64,000 nucleotides of DNA from Gonapodya sp. JEL0774 (taxonomy: Eukaryota > Monoblepharomycota > Monoblepharidomycetes > Monoblepharidales > Gonapodyaceae). The notes under the pieces were generated by a model. It had not been told where the DNA came from, searched no databases, and saw nothing but the letters and a program-made list of their open reading frames with translations. This document shows positions 1 through 12,118 of the stretch, piece by piece; position 1 is the stretch's first letter, and each line of letters begins with the position of its first letter. The stretch covers positions 2,861-66,860 of the forward strand of contig JADIIX010000081.1 in assembly GCA_027604505.1 (NCBI GenBank), given 5' to 3'. The position numbers and the translations under genes are program-made.

Positions 1-1349
1 TCTGATTTTTTTTTCTTAGTTTTCTTTGTGTTTGTCTTTTTGGGGGCCGGGGGGGGGGGGGGGCCCCGGGGGGGGGCAGTGGGAAGGGGATCCTTTTGGA
101 TTCGGAGTAATGGAGTCAAGTCAAGGAAGAAGGAGGGAGGGTTGATGAGTCGTTATGCACACACCAAACTGGAAAAGTCACTTACATAGTAGAGTCTCTC
201 CACGCACGCGCATGTAATAGCTACCTCTCAATTTGAACTCGTGCATCTGACACTGGTATGATTGGAGAAGTGCGTTTATGTTGTGTATTATTGTTCGTTT
301 CATTTTGGAGGGTATCGCCGGCTGATCGGCCGGTTCATCGCCAACAAGCAACTGAACCTGCACGATCGAAAAATAAATCATACGTATCTTCACTGCTATT
401 TACGAGTCACATTGTTTGTGAAACGGTTTCCAAAAAGTGGAATACACAGGAGTCATCCACGAATGAAAGAAAAGAGATGTGCCGGAGAGAGCTGGATCAC
501 GCATCTCGACAAGAAACCTGCATTCAGTTGCCTGGTGTGAATCATTCCACGTTTGGAGAACTCATACCGACGGGAACCTCCCTGTGAATGATAGGAATAT
601 TTCGTGGGAGACACCACGCTCACCAGTTGAATGAAGGCAGTGATGCTATCCATTTATGCCGGACTGTATCGGTATTTTCGGTGCTAGATTCTGCATGGTT
701 GAGTATTTAGAACCCTTTTGAAAATATGTGAGACTTTCGGCCTGGTGAAGGTGTGAATGGATGAGGCACAGCCCGCGAGAGCCCATTCAATATTTCAACA
801 TCGTATACGGACATGAGATCTTCTGATAAATGTCACGGTGAACCACATTTTTGAGCATTTTTGATCACTTACCTAAAGCATGACATCCCGCGATTTGATT
901 TATTGGGCTAGTGAATTGGCGGATGTACGGAGAAGCTCGGCGGCTACATAAACTGTATTCAGCCACCACCCACCTTTTTGTATTGTTGTCAGATCATCCA
1001 TCCAACACAAGCCTCCTGGACTTGGGGAACTCGCGATTTCTGATAAGCACAAGGAACTGTCGCTTGGCTCTTTTGGAGGCAGAAGGCTAAACTCGCTGTC
1101 ACCCGTCCGTGATGTTCTGGCGGCTTGTAACGTCCTTATTACATAATTATAAAAAGCGCCTGAATGTGCGGTGCACATCACATCCCCAGGCAAGCCACCT
1201 CTACGGGACCAGTACAAGTTGCAAATTTCAAAATGGAGTCCGTTTGAATCAGTTTGTGGGTCTCGACGGAGGATTACATCAACCCCAAGGTTGCAAACCC
1301 AGCTCCAATTCATTCCTCGTACCAAACAACGATTCTTTAGAGCGCAAGA
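1..1349. other. Window start without a supported gene; G-rich low-complexity tract
   Basis: Bases 42-77 are almost entirely G and C runs, similar to the homopolymers beside the N gap near 45.1 kb, so this looks like an assembly artefact or contig edge. The remainder holds only short overlapping open frames with no recognisable domain and no consistent splice pattern. It probably includes the promoter and 5' leader of the plus-strand F-box-like gene that begins at 1350. I see no RNA gene here. Confidence 0.5.
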
Positions 1350-3657
1350 ATGTACAGACTCAAAGAAACGACACCGGGTGCTGGTACAGCTACCAAAGAG
1401 CGTCCGCATTTGTTCCGCCAAGACCGGCAGCTGACAACTGACGGGTCCCCAACTAGACCCGCAAAGTCCCAGCGAACAGAAACTGGAATCGCGTTCGCGG
1501 ACTCGCTTTACATGGACATTAGCGCCGAAGGAAATGCGACAACGGGAGCCGCTCCGTGTTGGCAGGTCCCCATGTCATGCGAGGATAACGTGGCCTCCCC
1601 CATCTCCGAACCGAGAGGGCGGACGGCCGTTAGCAGGGTGCAGCATTCACAGCAAGACATGTCGCAATCAAATGCTATAAGAGAACTGCCACAGCTTCCT
1701 GCCAAGATTTGGATCGTCGTCTTTCGCTTCCTGCGGGTTCCAATGTCGAACCTTCTTACGCTAAGAGTCACATCTCGCACATTCCGCAGAGCAGCAGAAT
1801 TCGCTCTCCTCCACGTTGTTAAAACCTCTACAGTTCGTTTCCATGTTCCTTTCTCAGACTTGATCCCTTTTAATCCGGCCATCGAAACTCGTCGACTGTA
1901 TCTCTTACGGGAGTGGAGCGTCGCCGGAACTCCGCGCATTCCTTTGTCTTTTTGCAGCCGGATTCCTCCCTCAACACCGCAGCACTCGGTTTCGGTATCG
2001 GTGAATCCACAGTCGACAGCTGCGACTCCCGATGGCGTGCACGGGGTTGGTGCTTCCAGCACTTCACAGTTGCAGTCCCCCGTTGTGGGAAATGTCATCG
2101 CGGCAATCCCGGCGCATGTGCATGCGACTTCTATTCCATCATTAAACAATTCACAATCGATTGCACCAGCAACCATTGGATCACCTCTGGTGGCAACATC
2201 CGGCGTGCCGAACTTAAACTCCATGATGTCTGCGAACACCACCCCTCCTCATGCGCCATCTCAATCGCACTCTTACCTGCCACCTATTCCGCAAATTGCT
2301 GCTATGGCCTCGTCCTCGTTGTCGAGCTCTGCAAACTCATCACCTCTTCCACCGCCGAGTGTCCACACAAGTCACAATGTCGCTCATCACCTCAGCATTC
2401 CCACGCCGATCGCGACCCCCCATGCCGATGCTACCGAAAGCTACTATCCATACAATGTGGGTAGCCTAGCGGGAGCCCAGCAAAGTCAGGGCACAGCTCC
2501 TCCAACGATCGCCGCGCACACCCAAGTGATTCCCGACTCGAACCAGTCTCTGCTCCCACCAAATATTCCCATACCATCAATTCACAATCCGACTGCTGTA
2601 CCGGTAACGGCCAACCAACCTGGACCTTTTCCACCCCTTGCAGTGGCACCTGTCCTTCCAGCTGTCAATCCAGTCCCTCCTCCACACGTTCCTGGTGTGG
2701 GGCATCCACCAGCTAGCCGGCGACCTGTCCTACAAATTGCAACCTCGTACAATAAGTACCCGATGCCTCCGGCGCCAATCAACCCATCGTTCTCTTCTAT
2801 GCTCTTCACCCGGTGCATGACCCTTCGCTGTGTGGGAGTAGAAGGTTTGGAGGGTGGGATAATGTCGTGGAAAGCAAAGTACGCCGTGGAGTTGACGCCC
2901 AGTAAGGAGGTTATGGAGGATGTGACGGATGAGAGCGAGTGGTGGATTGCGCAGGGTGGCGTGTTTGATTTCGTGCAAAAGCATTAGTGAGTATTGTTTG
3001 CACTAAGTGTCCATTAGAGAGTACCGGTCATTCTCATTTGGGCCGTTTTCTGTCTCGTTTTTCTGTTACCCCCAGCTGCGGCTTCATGTCCTCCCCTGGT
3101 TTGATCCTCTCCCCAGACCCCATCTCAAAGCCTCCACGTGGGCTGTCAGCCACCCGCCCCAGTATCTTCCCCGTATTCTGGATACACAAGCTTGTCGGAC
3201 ACTTTTGGGCGAACCTGTGCCCGAACATCGCGCTGCTGGTGGGGGAGTAGTTGAGAGCAACAGTGTTGACAATGCCAGTACCCTCACGGATAGCCACGGG
3301 AATCCCAGACCCGTTGCAAGAACCGAAAGCGGGCGTCACTATTCTACTCCGTACAAAAGCGCAGACTTCTCTCTGGACATGGTCGTACTAGGCCAGCTCC
3401 CCTATGTAGGCCGCCTGCCCCCGGTCCGACCCTACCCCTCCCACCCACTTTCTCCCTCTGGAGTCGAGTCTTGGCCTGCTCCCTTTGCCCCAAAAGGCGC
3501 AATTGACCCACTTTTGGCGGCCTCAGTGTTTGATAAGCTCGGGTATCACGTGGGGACGCAGTCCCTTCAGCAACAAGACCACGAATGGTTCGGCGCTGTC
3601 CGTGGGTTCGAGTGCGGAATCAAGTGGCTTGTGGGGAAATGCACGGGTGGGATATGA
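1350..3657 (+). CDS. F-box-like protein with long proline/serine-rich linker
   Basis: The first exon encodes about 545 residues from ATG 1350; ATG 1512 is an alternative start. Residues about 112-155 read as an F-box-like helix bundle (LPQLPAKIWIVVFRFLRV, then a conserved-looking LRVTSRTFRRAAEF stretch). F-box proteins usually tether substrates to SCF ubiquitin ligases. A long Pro/Ser/Ala-rich linker follows, then a folded-looking segment (TLRCVGVEGLEGGIMSWK). A strong donor GTGAGT lies at 2987 and an acceptor at 3075. This junction puts the next exon in a frame that stops at 3250. The neighbouring frame stays open to 3657 and looks more protein-like (DHEWFGAVRGFECGIKW). So the last exon needs either another splice choice or a one-base correction. 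The call rests on weak F-box similarity; the substrate is unknown. Confidence 0.5.
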
Positions 3658-4435
3658 AATGATTGAGTTGGAAAAGGGCGAGGGATGAGCGGCGAACGCC
3701 AGCGGCGGTGCTGATGTGGAAGGACATTTGGTTCATGTCACGGAGTGACAGTTTGAATTCCACCTGGCGCAGCTGTAAAATAGTAACAACTAGGATGACT
3801 GTGGATTCCCCATGAGTGATCGGGTGATTGGGAGGGTTTCGGCTGTCTTGGATCAGCAGCTTCCCGATGAACGCTGAAACATACAGATTGAGATATGAAG
3901 GTTTTCAAGATACTTGAAACATGAAACCGTTTTGCGAGCCAAGCGAGGGAAGGGAGGGAAGCGCCGGTGAGGGTGGAGCTTCTCGATATCATGTTCTCTT
4001 TTTGGAGACACGAATTGTGCTCCATCCAAATGATTTCGAGTGCCAGACCAGTGGAAACTCAAAGTGTGATTGCTGGACAATTCTATCATCGACGTCATAC
4101 TTGGATTCTGAGACGGAGCAACATATAAACACCGGTAAGGATCCTCCTTGACAGGGTGCCTTAGAGTAGCAATGCCGAAATAGGGGATTCGCTCTTCGAT
4201 CGATCGACACAGTAGCGGAACACGAGCTATTCTTTCATGTGAAGCTACAAATTAAAGTACTTCAAAGTTCATTTATTGACAATCTCTGACCATATTGCGA
4301 CGATCTTAGCTTTGAAGATAAAGTACACTTGTTTTTCATTTCGAATTTGTTTCGAGTGGGCTTCTTCCTTAGCACGCCCACATTCCTTACAGTCACCATG
4401 TTGATGGGCGGTCAGCTTTGGCGGACGAATATGGC
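3658..4435. other. Intergenic region between two convergent genes
   Basis: This stretch lies between the 3' end of the plus-strand F-box-like gene and the 3' end of the minus-strand Cache receptor. I looked on the minus strand for a catalytic domain that could continue the receptor (cyclase, kinase or GGDEF) and saw none; only short unrelated open frames are present. It presumably holds both 3' UTRs and polyadenylation signals. Confidence 0.5.
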
Positions 4436-7117
4436 TCATATGAGAGCCTGATTGCTCTTTTTGATATTGGTTGGCTGCGGTGATGTGGACGCCGTCGTCT
4501 TTGCATTTGCTGAGGATGCATTGTGATTCATGAGGGATCTGTTCTCTGCAGACAATTAATCGGAAGAGGGCATGACCTCCTCGAATCAGTTTCTTGTGAC
4601 TGGGGTAGAGAGCTTGTCACAGGGCAACGATGATACTCACGCTTGAGAGACTGGGCAAACACTTGCAGCATTTCCAAGAACTTTGATTGGACATTTTGGA
4701 ATTCCACAATGCCCGAGAAGCGCCCGTTAATGAAATTCGGGTCTTGTACGGCCGTGAAATCGAACTTCGTTGCTATTTGTGGAAAGACGTGTCACATCAG
4801 ACTTACAGTAACGCACACCGAGCGCTGAGAGTTAACGAAGCTTCAAATGTGATTCCTCACCCTTTCCAATGACTTGAATCATTTTGTTGATCGGTATGAT
4901 CATCCAGAACTCCGTGAGCACAGCAGACAGGCAACACATCCCGACGACGATAGATATTGCTGAGTTGCCGGTAGATAACACAAATGCAAAACGGTCGCCA
5001 AATGAAATCAAGTTATGCAAATTCAAGGGCTCTCGAGTTAATATGATATGCAGTGCCCACCGATTATGATGACTTTCCGATTTGTTTCTGCAAGCTGGTC
5101 GGCAAGTCTTGCCTGAAGAAGGAGAGTATCCGCCAGATAATCGTTGGCCGGCGCCCCACTGACAATCAGCCACTTGTAGTTTCGCCGCTTGTATGTGGTC
5201 ACTTGGAACAGGTAGTCTCCAGTCTGAAACTCTTGGTCCGCGAAATCTTTGGTAAGGTCATTGCCGGAGTAGGCAAAGATTTTTGCAGCGGAGATGTTAA
5301 CAAGTGGGTAATCCGCAAGAGAAAAGTCCCAAATAGTTTTCAGAGCGAAGGTATCGGATGTGGGTTGGTAGATAAGGGGCTGGGACACATGGTAAGCAAC
5401 AAAACAATGTTGTAACAAGTTTCCAGAATCGAGAAGTGGTCCCTCTGTGGGAGAAAGACCTCACCGACTGCGCATAGTAGTTCGCCTGTGCTAGACCAGA
5501 CATTCCAAGTACCTGTCCAGTGGGAGCCACAATGTAAAACACACTGTTTGCCGTCGCGCGAGCCTTCAACTGATCCAAAATCAACGCGAAGTTGGACGTG
5601 GACACCGAAACGTGTCCCGTAGCCACAGCGTTCCCGGTTCCGTCGTATACTGGAAAAGAAACATACTGTACGATGAGGCGAGGCATAAGGCTGGAGGGAC
5701 TCGCAATCGCTGGGTCGGAGTAAACAAAGTAGCCCGCGGGTTGATTATAGGCTACGAGGTACCAAGCGCGTTTCCAAAACTGGACTTGCGGGGTCTGGTT
5801 TTGGGTTAATCCATAGTATGTGAATGTGAGAATGCATATGCTTTCCCTCTTCCCGGGGAAATCAACTGCAGGATAATGCAACAGCGCACGTACCATCATC
5901 AACGTGTTTCCGATTGTGATAGTATCCCCGAAACCTTGCTTCGCAAAGTAGCTCACTACTCGTGAGTCTGTGGTTACATTTGGACAGAACTGGGCGCAAG
6001 TTTTGTTGGCGGCCATGTAGTTGTAGATGTACTGAGTCGGTTCTAAGAAGAGGTTGCACATGCATGGAATTCCCATATTTCTTACTAGACGACGTGTGAT
6101 ATACCAGAACACACCAGAGCTCGAAGCATTCTCGTACAAAGGTCCCGCGCCGATGGTTTCCCCGGTATTGTTGTTGAAAATGAGATGAAACATGATTGTC
6201 GGTCGGATCGCCCGCAGATTTGAAATCATCAGTGGGCCAAGAGTGCTGACAACAAATTGGTGTATGGCGTTAGCGAGAACGCCGAACCGATGTGTGAGTT
6301 CTTTTCCGAGCAAGGACGACCTGGATTGAAACCCTACTCACTCAAAATCTGACACGTTAACTTTTCCCTGCGAAATCTGAGTATTTGTTGCGTTGAACAG
6401 AGCCTCCACCTTGCCGAGGGCCGAGTCTGAAAGGTGCGTCGAAAAAGGAAGAGCGATGTGGGCATGCAAAACTGCAGTATGAGGGGGACGACTGCAAACG
6501 AATGCGAGAACAGACCCGACCCACCCAGATAGTTTGCAACTAGCTTGGACGAGTCCCTCTGACGCGCGGTGACCATGGTCATGATGTTTGCTGTTCCTGT
6601 AGCATGTGTAGATGTGTTATTGTCGTAAGTTATGTGTGGGATGGGGATCACCCGGCACCAGATGAGTGAGCGATTTAAATCAGTTGATCCGTATGTGTTT
6701 GTCACCCGTTTTAGACAGGACGGGGTGGTCTCAGCAGGATCCGCGCATCTAGTTACACGCGTGTTCATTCGACTTCATTTACCTTGCTGGATTGCGTCCT
6801 GGTTGGACTTTTGAGAGGAGGAAAAAGAGACCAGGGAGATAGAGATGGCGACAGTGGCGATGCTGGCGAGATTGAGATGAGAATGGCGGGTTTTGGTGGT
6901 ACTCAATTAGACATTGAAGGTCACCTGCCACCGCAAGATTCCAACTCTCCCTCTGGCGCTCCGCCTCGCCGAGACCACTGCATTGCACTTACTTGAATAT
7001 CACCAGTAATATGATCGCCGCTCTGAGCGGGAGACCCCATCGTTTGCCCGGGACAAGACGGGGGTTGACCGGCCCCTGGCTCTCAGCTTCGGAAGCGGAT
7101 GCGGAAGGCGTTTGCAT
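4436..7117 (-). CDS. Cache/HAMP-type membrane receptor lacking an output domain
   Basis: Nine exons keep phase: 7117-6993, 6862-6783, 6596-6525, 6471-6342, 6245-5465, 5379-5061, 4959-4861, 4772-4641 and 4545-4436, giving 615 residues. A hydrophobic segment (about residues 30-57) anchors the N-terminus. A large, presumably extracellular Cache-like sensor region (about 100-490) follows, with typical features such as IFNNNTGETIG, YVSFPVYDGTGNAV and VFYIVAPTGQVLGMSG. A second transmembrane helix (VIIIAISIVVGMCCLSAV, about 499-523) spans an exon junction and leads into a HAMP-like linker (about 523-580). The protein then ends after a short Ser/Thr/Asn-rich tail at TGA 4436. Related receptors in other lineages carry a cyclase or kinase at this point; none is encoded here. 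Ligand and partner are unknown. It resembles the N-terminal half of the receptor at 59.4-63.7 kb. Confidence 0.75.
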
Positions 7118-8999
7118 GATCTAGCTGGGTGTGCGAATTGGTGAATACGGAGCCCCGATAGGAGGAGATTGGAGTGATGTGGGAAAGTGTGATGGGTGAA
7201 TGCCTTGATGGGATGTTCGCCAAGGTGATCAGGGGCAAGTCAGGCAGCAATTGGGCTGAGGCTACTGGGACTCTGGAAGGGAAGACACCGCGCCGATCAC
7301 ATTTCAATCACCATTGCCAATGGTGCACGGACGGACGAAAACTCTTTTTGATGGAATTGATACAGCCGTGCGGATACATATTCGAACTTGCCACGGGGAC
7401 ACACTCATCATTATTGAATAATGCAATTACTATTGATGACCGCAGAGCCTGACCATACTTCTCGTCTCTCTCCATTGTCGCACCGGAGTTACAGTTTTCA
7501 AACATCAAACGCCTGCTGGCTGCGAGTACATACATTCCTTATCAGGCTTACATTCCTCGAGTCTCTTGCTGGCCTGTTCCATACAAGGTCCCGTCCCAGA
7601 CACCCAAAAACGCAAAAATTGGGGCATATTCTTTACTTGTGCATCAGCGAAGTAGGGAAAGCCAATGACAGGTGGAGGAGGCAAACACTGCACAAATTGA
7701 AACAAACATCCCTTGTAAACAACCCTTGTGCTCTCCATATTCACAACGAATATCCGGCTGCGCCGCGCCAAACTCAAACTGTACATTAGAAGGTCGTTGT
7801 TATCACCTATCTGAGACTAAGAGTTGCACAACCCAGTAGATGACTGTGTGCAGTGAACCCATAGTATTACTACGGGTCAAATAGGTTTCACCAATGTCTG
7901 GGAGCTGGTTGAGGTTTTCGAAGAAACGGATTGACTTTGCGTATTGCTGAGGTATATTTTCTATTCGACGCAACTTCTACATCACCACAGGTTCCACTTC
8001 TTCTCTTCAGAGCAACGCAATTAGTGCAAAGTAAGATGTACGTGTGTGTCGGCTAAAGGCTCGCCTTACATTGTTGTTCACGAAAGAACATGAGAGACGT
8101 TTCCAGGGTGCGCGACTCGCCAATGGCACCCCGTCCTGCGTATCCTCGGTCCTGCGTCTCCTCAGTCCTGCATTTCCTTGGCCCAGGCGAGCCCCCCTCC
8201 TGATGGCGACGTGCTCCGACGCACTGAGTGGAATGGCTCCCCTCCGGACAGGGCAGCTATAAACCCGCGAGCGGCTGACACAAAGTATCCCCCCCCTGAG
8301 GCGCCCGCCATCCACCGTTCCCTCCGACGGGAATACGCCATGCTGTACTCATGTGAGATTCGCACATGGTTGGTGGGTCTGGCGTTTAAGGTCCGGCGCT
8401 TTTGGCATGTTGCGTTCGCAAGTCTAGCGGATTGCTCTGGTGGTCTAGTATATTGCTTTTGGCGTCTGGCGGTCTCACAGTTTGTCATCATGGGACAGTC
8501 AGCAGGTCACTCTCAACACCCTTCAGGCGGATGCAGAATACAGGTGGCAGCAAACCCGCTCTCCTTACCATTGAGGTTTCAGATGTGCGTTCAGTGCATG
8601 GTATGAAAGTGAAAGTGAAGCAAGGAAAGTCGAAGAGCAGAGGAAAGGGGAGCAGCTCTGGGGAGTTACAAAATTTCCCTTTCACAACCGAGATCTACTC
8701 CTAAGGGTTTTTGCTTTCACATCTGGACGCACAAGAGAGCTAGAGACTTCGAATAGTTTGTAACAGGATCTTTGGATATTAATCTTCACAATCAGCAAAC
8801 TTGCGAGATTCCGCATTTGTTGATGAAGGATAGGGGAGCAATACCAAACTTTCCCTATAAGTATACGAAACAGCCTTACCTGTATTTGCATTTGCTCAAC
8901 GCATGTTTCCAGTTTATGTGTGCTTGTGTGTGACCAAAGAGCGCTTGACATTTTCTCCATCACGATTGGACCCAACTAAAACCAAACTTCTATCTCTCA
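7118..8999. other. Divergent intergenic region, no gene seen
   Basis: About 1.9 kb separates the minus-strand receptor start from the plus-strand ARB1 start. Open frames on both strands near 8.0-8.6 kb overlap one another, lack domains and do not join through splice sites, so I leave them out. The region should contain two divergent promoters. A CT-rich stretch just upstream of 9000 (near 8985-8999) is compatible with a fungal leader. The only structure I see is a threefold 16-bp repeat at 8133-8180. Confidence 0.45.
8133..8180. repeat. Three imperfect 16-bp direct repeats
   Basis: Three consecutive 16-base units, at 8133-8148, 8149-8164 and 8165-8180, all begin GTCCTGC and end with a CCT-containing CT-rich stretch. 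The first two differ at two positions and the third at several. This is a decayed minisatellite-like array with no evident function. Confidence 0.6.
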
Positions 9000-11900
9000 A
9001 TGCCTCCCAAAAAGAAGACACCCGCATCCAAGTCTGCCGCTGCTGCATCTAACGGCTCAGCTTCGCCCGCTCTCTCTGCTGTATCAGGCGTTTCGGAGGA
9101 CTCTGTCGCGACTCTCGATGCTATCGAGGGGCTCTCGCTTCAGGAGGAGGATGCCGAGTCAACCGCGTCTGGAACAACGGCAGTTTCTAAGGGGAAGCCT
9201 GCGGCGAAGGCCAATGGGGCCAATGGGAAGGCCGCTAGAGTGAGTGTGACAATGACGGCGGAGGTGCGGGCGAGGGGCAGCACAAGATGTCGAAATGTAG
9301 CTCATCTCTGACCGCCTCGACCGTTTTCAACCACATTGTCGTTGACCTGATCTGTCATTGACCCCTCGGCTCTCTTGTATCACCCCTCAACCCTGTGTGC
9401 GATGTTGACTATGTAGGCGGCCAAACCGTCAAAATCCGCACCCAAATCGAAGTCCGCCAAAGATGCCGCGGCCGCCGCTCTTGCTCCCGAAGCTGTCGAC
9501 TCTTCGGTGACCGGCCGAACTGCTTCCGGTGTCCTCACTTCTCACAAAGACTCGCGTGATATCAAGATTGAGCAGGCTAGTTTGAGCTTCCACTCTCAGG
9601 TTTTGCTCAATGACGCCACACTTGAGTTTAACTTTGGCCGAAGATACGGTAAGTTGAGCAATGTGAGATTAGGAAGATTATGTTTTGGGCAAGTCCTGAA
9701 AGCCAGGAATCATCGTTGAGAGAGCCCTACCGCAATAGACGCCAAAAGTTTCCGGAAGAAACCTTGTCGCAGTGCTTAATTATTGGGGGATGATATTCTG
9801 GACAGAGTTTTAATGCGCTGAGCTATGAACTGCGACCCGGCTCACCAGTGGCTCATTCTCAAACTGATTCTTTTACCGCAAACCCTCACTCTCCTCCTAA
9901 AACCACAATGCCCGAATCCTCGCGCCCAGGTCTCATTGGCCCCAACGGCTGTGGAAAATCTACTTTCCTCGAAGCCATGGCCGCTCGCGAGTTCCCCATC
10001 CCAGCCCACATCGACACGTACCTTTTGAAGGAGGAGTACGCGCCCACGGACATGACGGCACTCGATGCGGTCATTGAAGATGCAAGGAATGAGATTAGGC
10101 GATTGGAGACGGTGATGGAGGATATCATGGCGGAGAATCCCGAGAGTCCCATGTGAGTCCTGTCGAGTATCATGTGGGGTGGTGGTCTATCCAGTAAGCG
10201 GTCTGTGGGTATATTTGAGAAACAAAAGATTGCTCATTGTGGATTCCAGTGAATTGATGGGGATCGTTGGAGGACCGTAGAAGATTCTGATCCATGCCAC
10301 ACTAAAGTCGGAGGATGTCTGCGTCTGTCCACACGCTGCCATGATTCTTATCTGTTTGTTTTATCGCATCTTAGTCTGGAAGACATATTCGCCCGTATCG
10401 ACCTTCTTGACGAAGCCACGTTCGAAGCGCGAGCGGGAGAGATTTTGCACGGGTTGGGATTCACCGCTGAGACCATGAAGAAGCGAACTAGGGATCTGAG
10501 TGGTGGTAAGTTGATTAGGACTAGGGGGTTTCGATGGGTTGTTGCTCGGTTGTTACCATGCGGGGCGGTTTACGATCATTGGAATCTTATTTTCACTGAC
10601 TTGTATCGTCTGCGTCGCTCCAGGTTGGCGGATGCGTGTCGCCCTCGCACGAGCTCTGTTCGTTCGACCCACGTTATTGCTGCTGGACCAACCGACCAAC
10701 CACCTGTAAGTGGTTCCGTTCAATGTGTTTTGCATTCCTCAGTGAACACAAACTGATTTGTGTAATTGGTGCAGCGATCTCGGTGCTTGTGTGTGGCTCG
10801 AAGAGTATCTCGCTCGCTACGACCGCATCCTCGTTGTCGTTTCCCACTCTCAGGATTTCATGAACAATGTGTGCACGAATATCGTTCGCTTTTTGCCCAC
10901 CAAGAAGCAAATGGCGTACTATTCTGGAAACTATGACCAATACGTGAAGACGAGAGAGGAATTGGAAACGAACCAGGTGTGTTGGTTACGATATGGACCT
11001 TCTTTGATAAGAATTGCTGATCTCGTTCGTTTCGCCCAACAGATGAAGCAGTTTGAGCGCCAGCAGTCTGAAATCAAGCACATGAAAGAGTTCATTTCCT
11101 CCGTCGGTACATACGCCAACCTTGTTCGTCAAGCGAAATCCCGACAGAAAATTCTCGACAAGATGGAGGCAGCTGGTCTTGTCGAGGAGGTAGAGAGTGA
11201 CAAACAGTTTAAATTCCGGTTCGAGAACGTCGGAAAGCTCCCGCCCCCTGTACTCACGTTCACCAACGTGAGCTTCTCGTACACGGGAAAGAAGGAGAAC
11301 GACATTTACCGGAACCTGGACTTCGGTGTGGATATGGACTCGAGGGTGGCGCTTGTAGGACCCAACGGTGCCGGAAAGTCGACATTGCTAAAGATCATGA
11401 GTGGGGAGCTGAACCCACAAGGTGGGCAGGTGTCGAGGTGAGAATCATTGCAATTTCGGTGGTCACGTCCGGGGTATGACCGAGATTTCATGGCAAATTA
11501 GGCACACGTCCATGAAATTGGTTCGCTACCACCAACACGCCGCGGACCAATTGGATATGAACAAGACTGCTATCGAGTACCTCCGTGATAAGGTGAGCTC
11601 CTCCATAAGATGTGCCTACCAGTTGCTTTTTGCTCACACTTCGTACCTATCTTCTTTCAGTTTGTTGACCACCCCCGCGATATCTCCTACTGGCGCCAGC
11701 AAGTGGGACGCTTTGGCTTGACGGGTAACAACCAAACAGTGGAAATCCGCAAACTCTCGGACGGTCTCCGAGCGCGTATCGTGTTCTGCGAACTGGCCCT
11801 CTCGAAACCTCACATTATCCTATTCGACGAACCTACGAACGCTCTTGATATTGAAACGATCGATTCCCTGGCAGAGGCAATCAATGACTGGGAAGGCGGT

Positions 11901-12118
11901 GTTGTGTTAGGTGCGTCAGAGAGCCATTGGTGCTGTTCCGCCTACGTGTCTCAACACAATGACATTCTCTAGTATCCCACGATTTCCGACTCATCAGTCA
12001 GGTAGCCGAGCAGATTATTGTTTGCGAGAACCGAACGTGCACAATATGGAAGGGCACAATCTTGGAGTACAAGGAGAAGTTGAAAAAGTCGGTACAGGGG
12101 GATTTGCACTTCGCTTAA
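9000..12118 (+). CDS. ARB1: ABCF2/ARB1 ATPase, ribosome biogenesis factor
   Basis: Ten exons keep phase: 9000-9239, 9417-9648, 9930-10152, 10375-10505, 10624-10705, 10775-10976, 11043-11437, 11502-11592, 11661-11910 and 11973-12118, giving 663 residues. A Lys/Ala-rich N-terminal tail precedes two ABC ATPase domains without membrane segments, the ABCF layout. NBD1 has Walker [10 protein letters not shown], signature [16 protein letters not shown] and Walker [16 protein letters not shown]2 has [20 protein letters not shown] and [19 protein letters not shown]. The linker ([24 protein letters not shown]-like, with V for A) and [20 protein letters not shown] are diagnostic of yeast Arb1/human ABCF2, a cytoplasmic and nuclear factor needed for 40S and 60S maturation. 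Two catalytic departures stand out: Glu to Gln in NBD1 Walker B, and LSDGL instead of LSDGQ in NBD2. The C-terminus matches the family and the length is normal. Confidence 0.92.

Noticed and set aside
1508-2242. Minus-strand open frame of 244 codons
   Set aside because: It lies opposite the Ser/Pro-rich exon of the F-box-like gene and has no domain; it is a shadow of biased codon composition.
5032-5060. An apparent 29-nt intron before the second transmembrane helix of the same gene
   Set aside because: The acceptor at 4960 gives a 101-nt intron in the same phase and produces one continuous transmembrane helix.
5041-5069. Assigning a guanylate or adenylate cyclase to the 4.4-7.1 kb gene
   Set aside because: The sensor, transmembrane and HAMP parts resemble cyclase receptors, but no cyclase catalytic sequence occurs downstream on that strand.
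6321-6341. An apparent 21-nt in-frame intron in the Cache receptor gene
   Set aside because: A later acceptor at 6246 keeps the same phase, gives a normal 96-nt intron and yields a better Cache-like sequence, so an ultrashort intron is not needed.
8178-8606. Plus-strand open frame of 142 codons in the ARB1 upstream region
   Set aside because: It overlaps an opposite-strand frame, has no domain and no supporting splice pattern.
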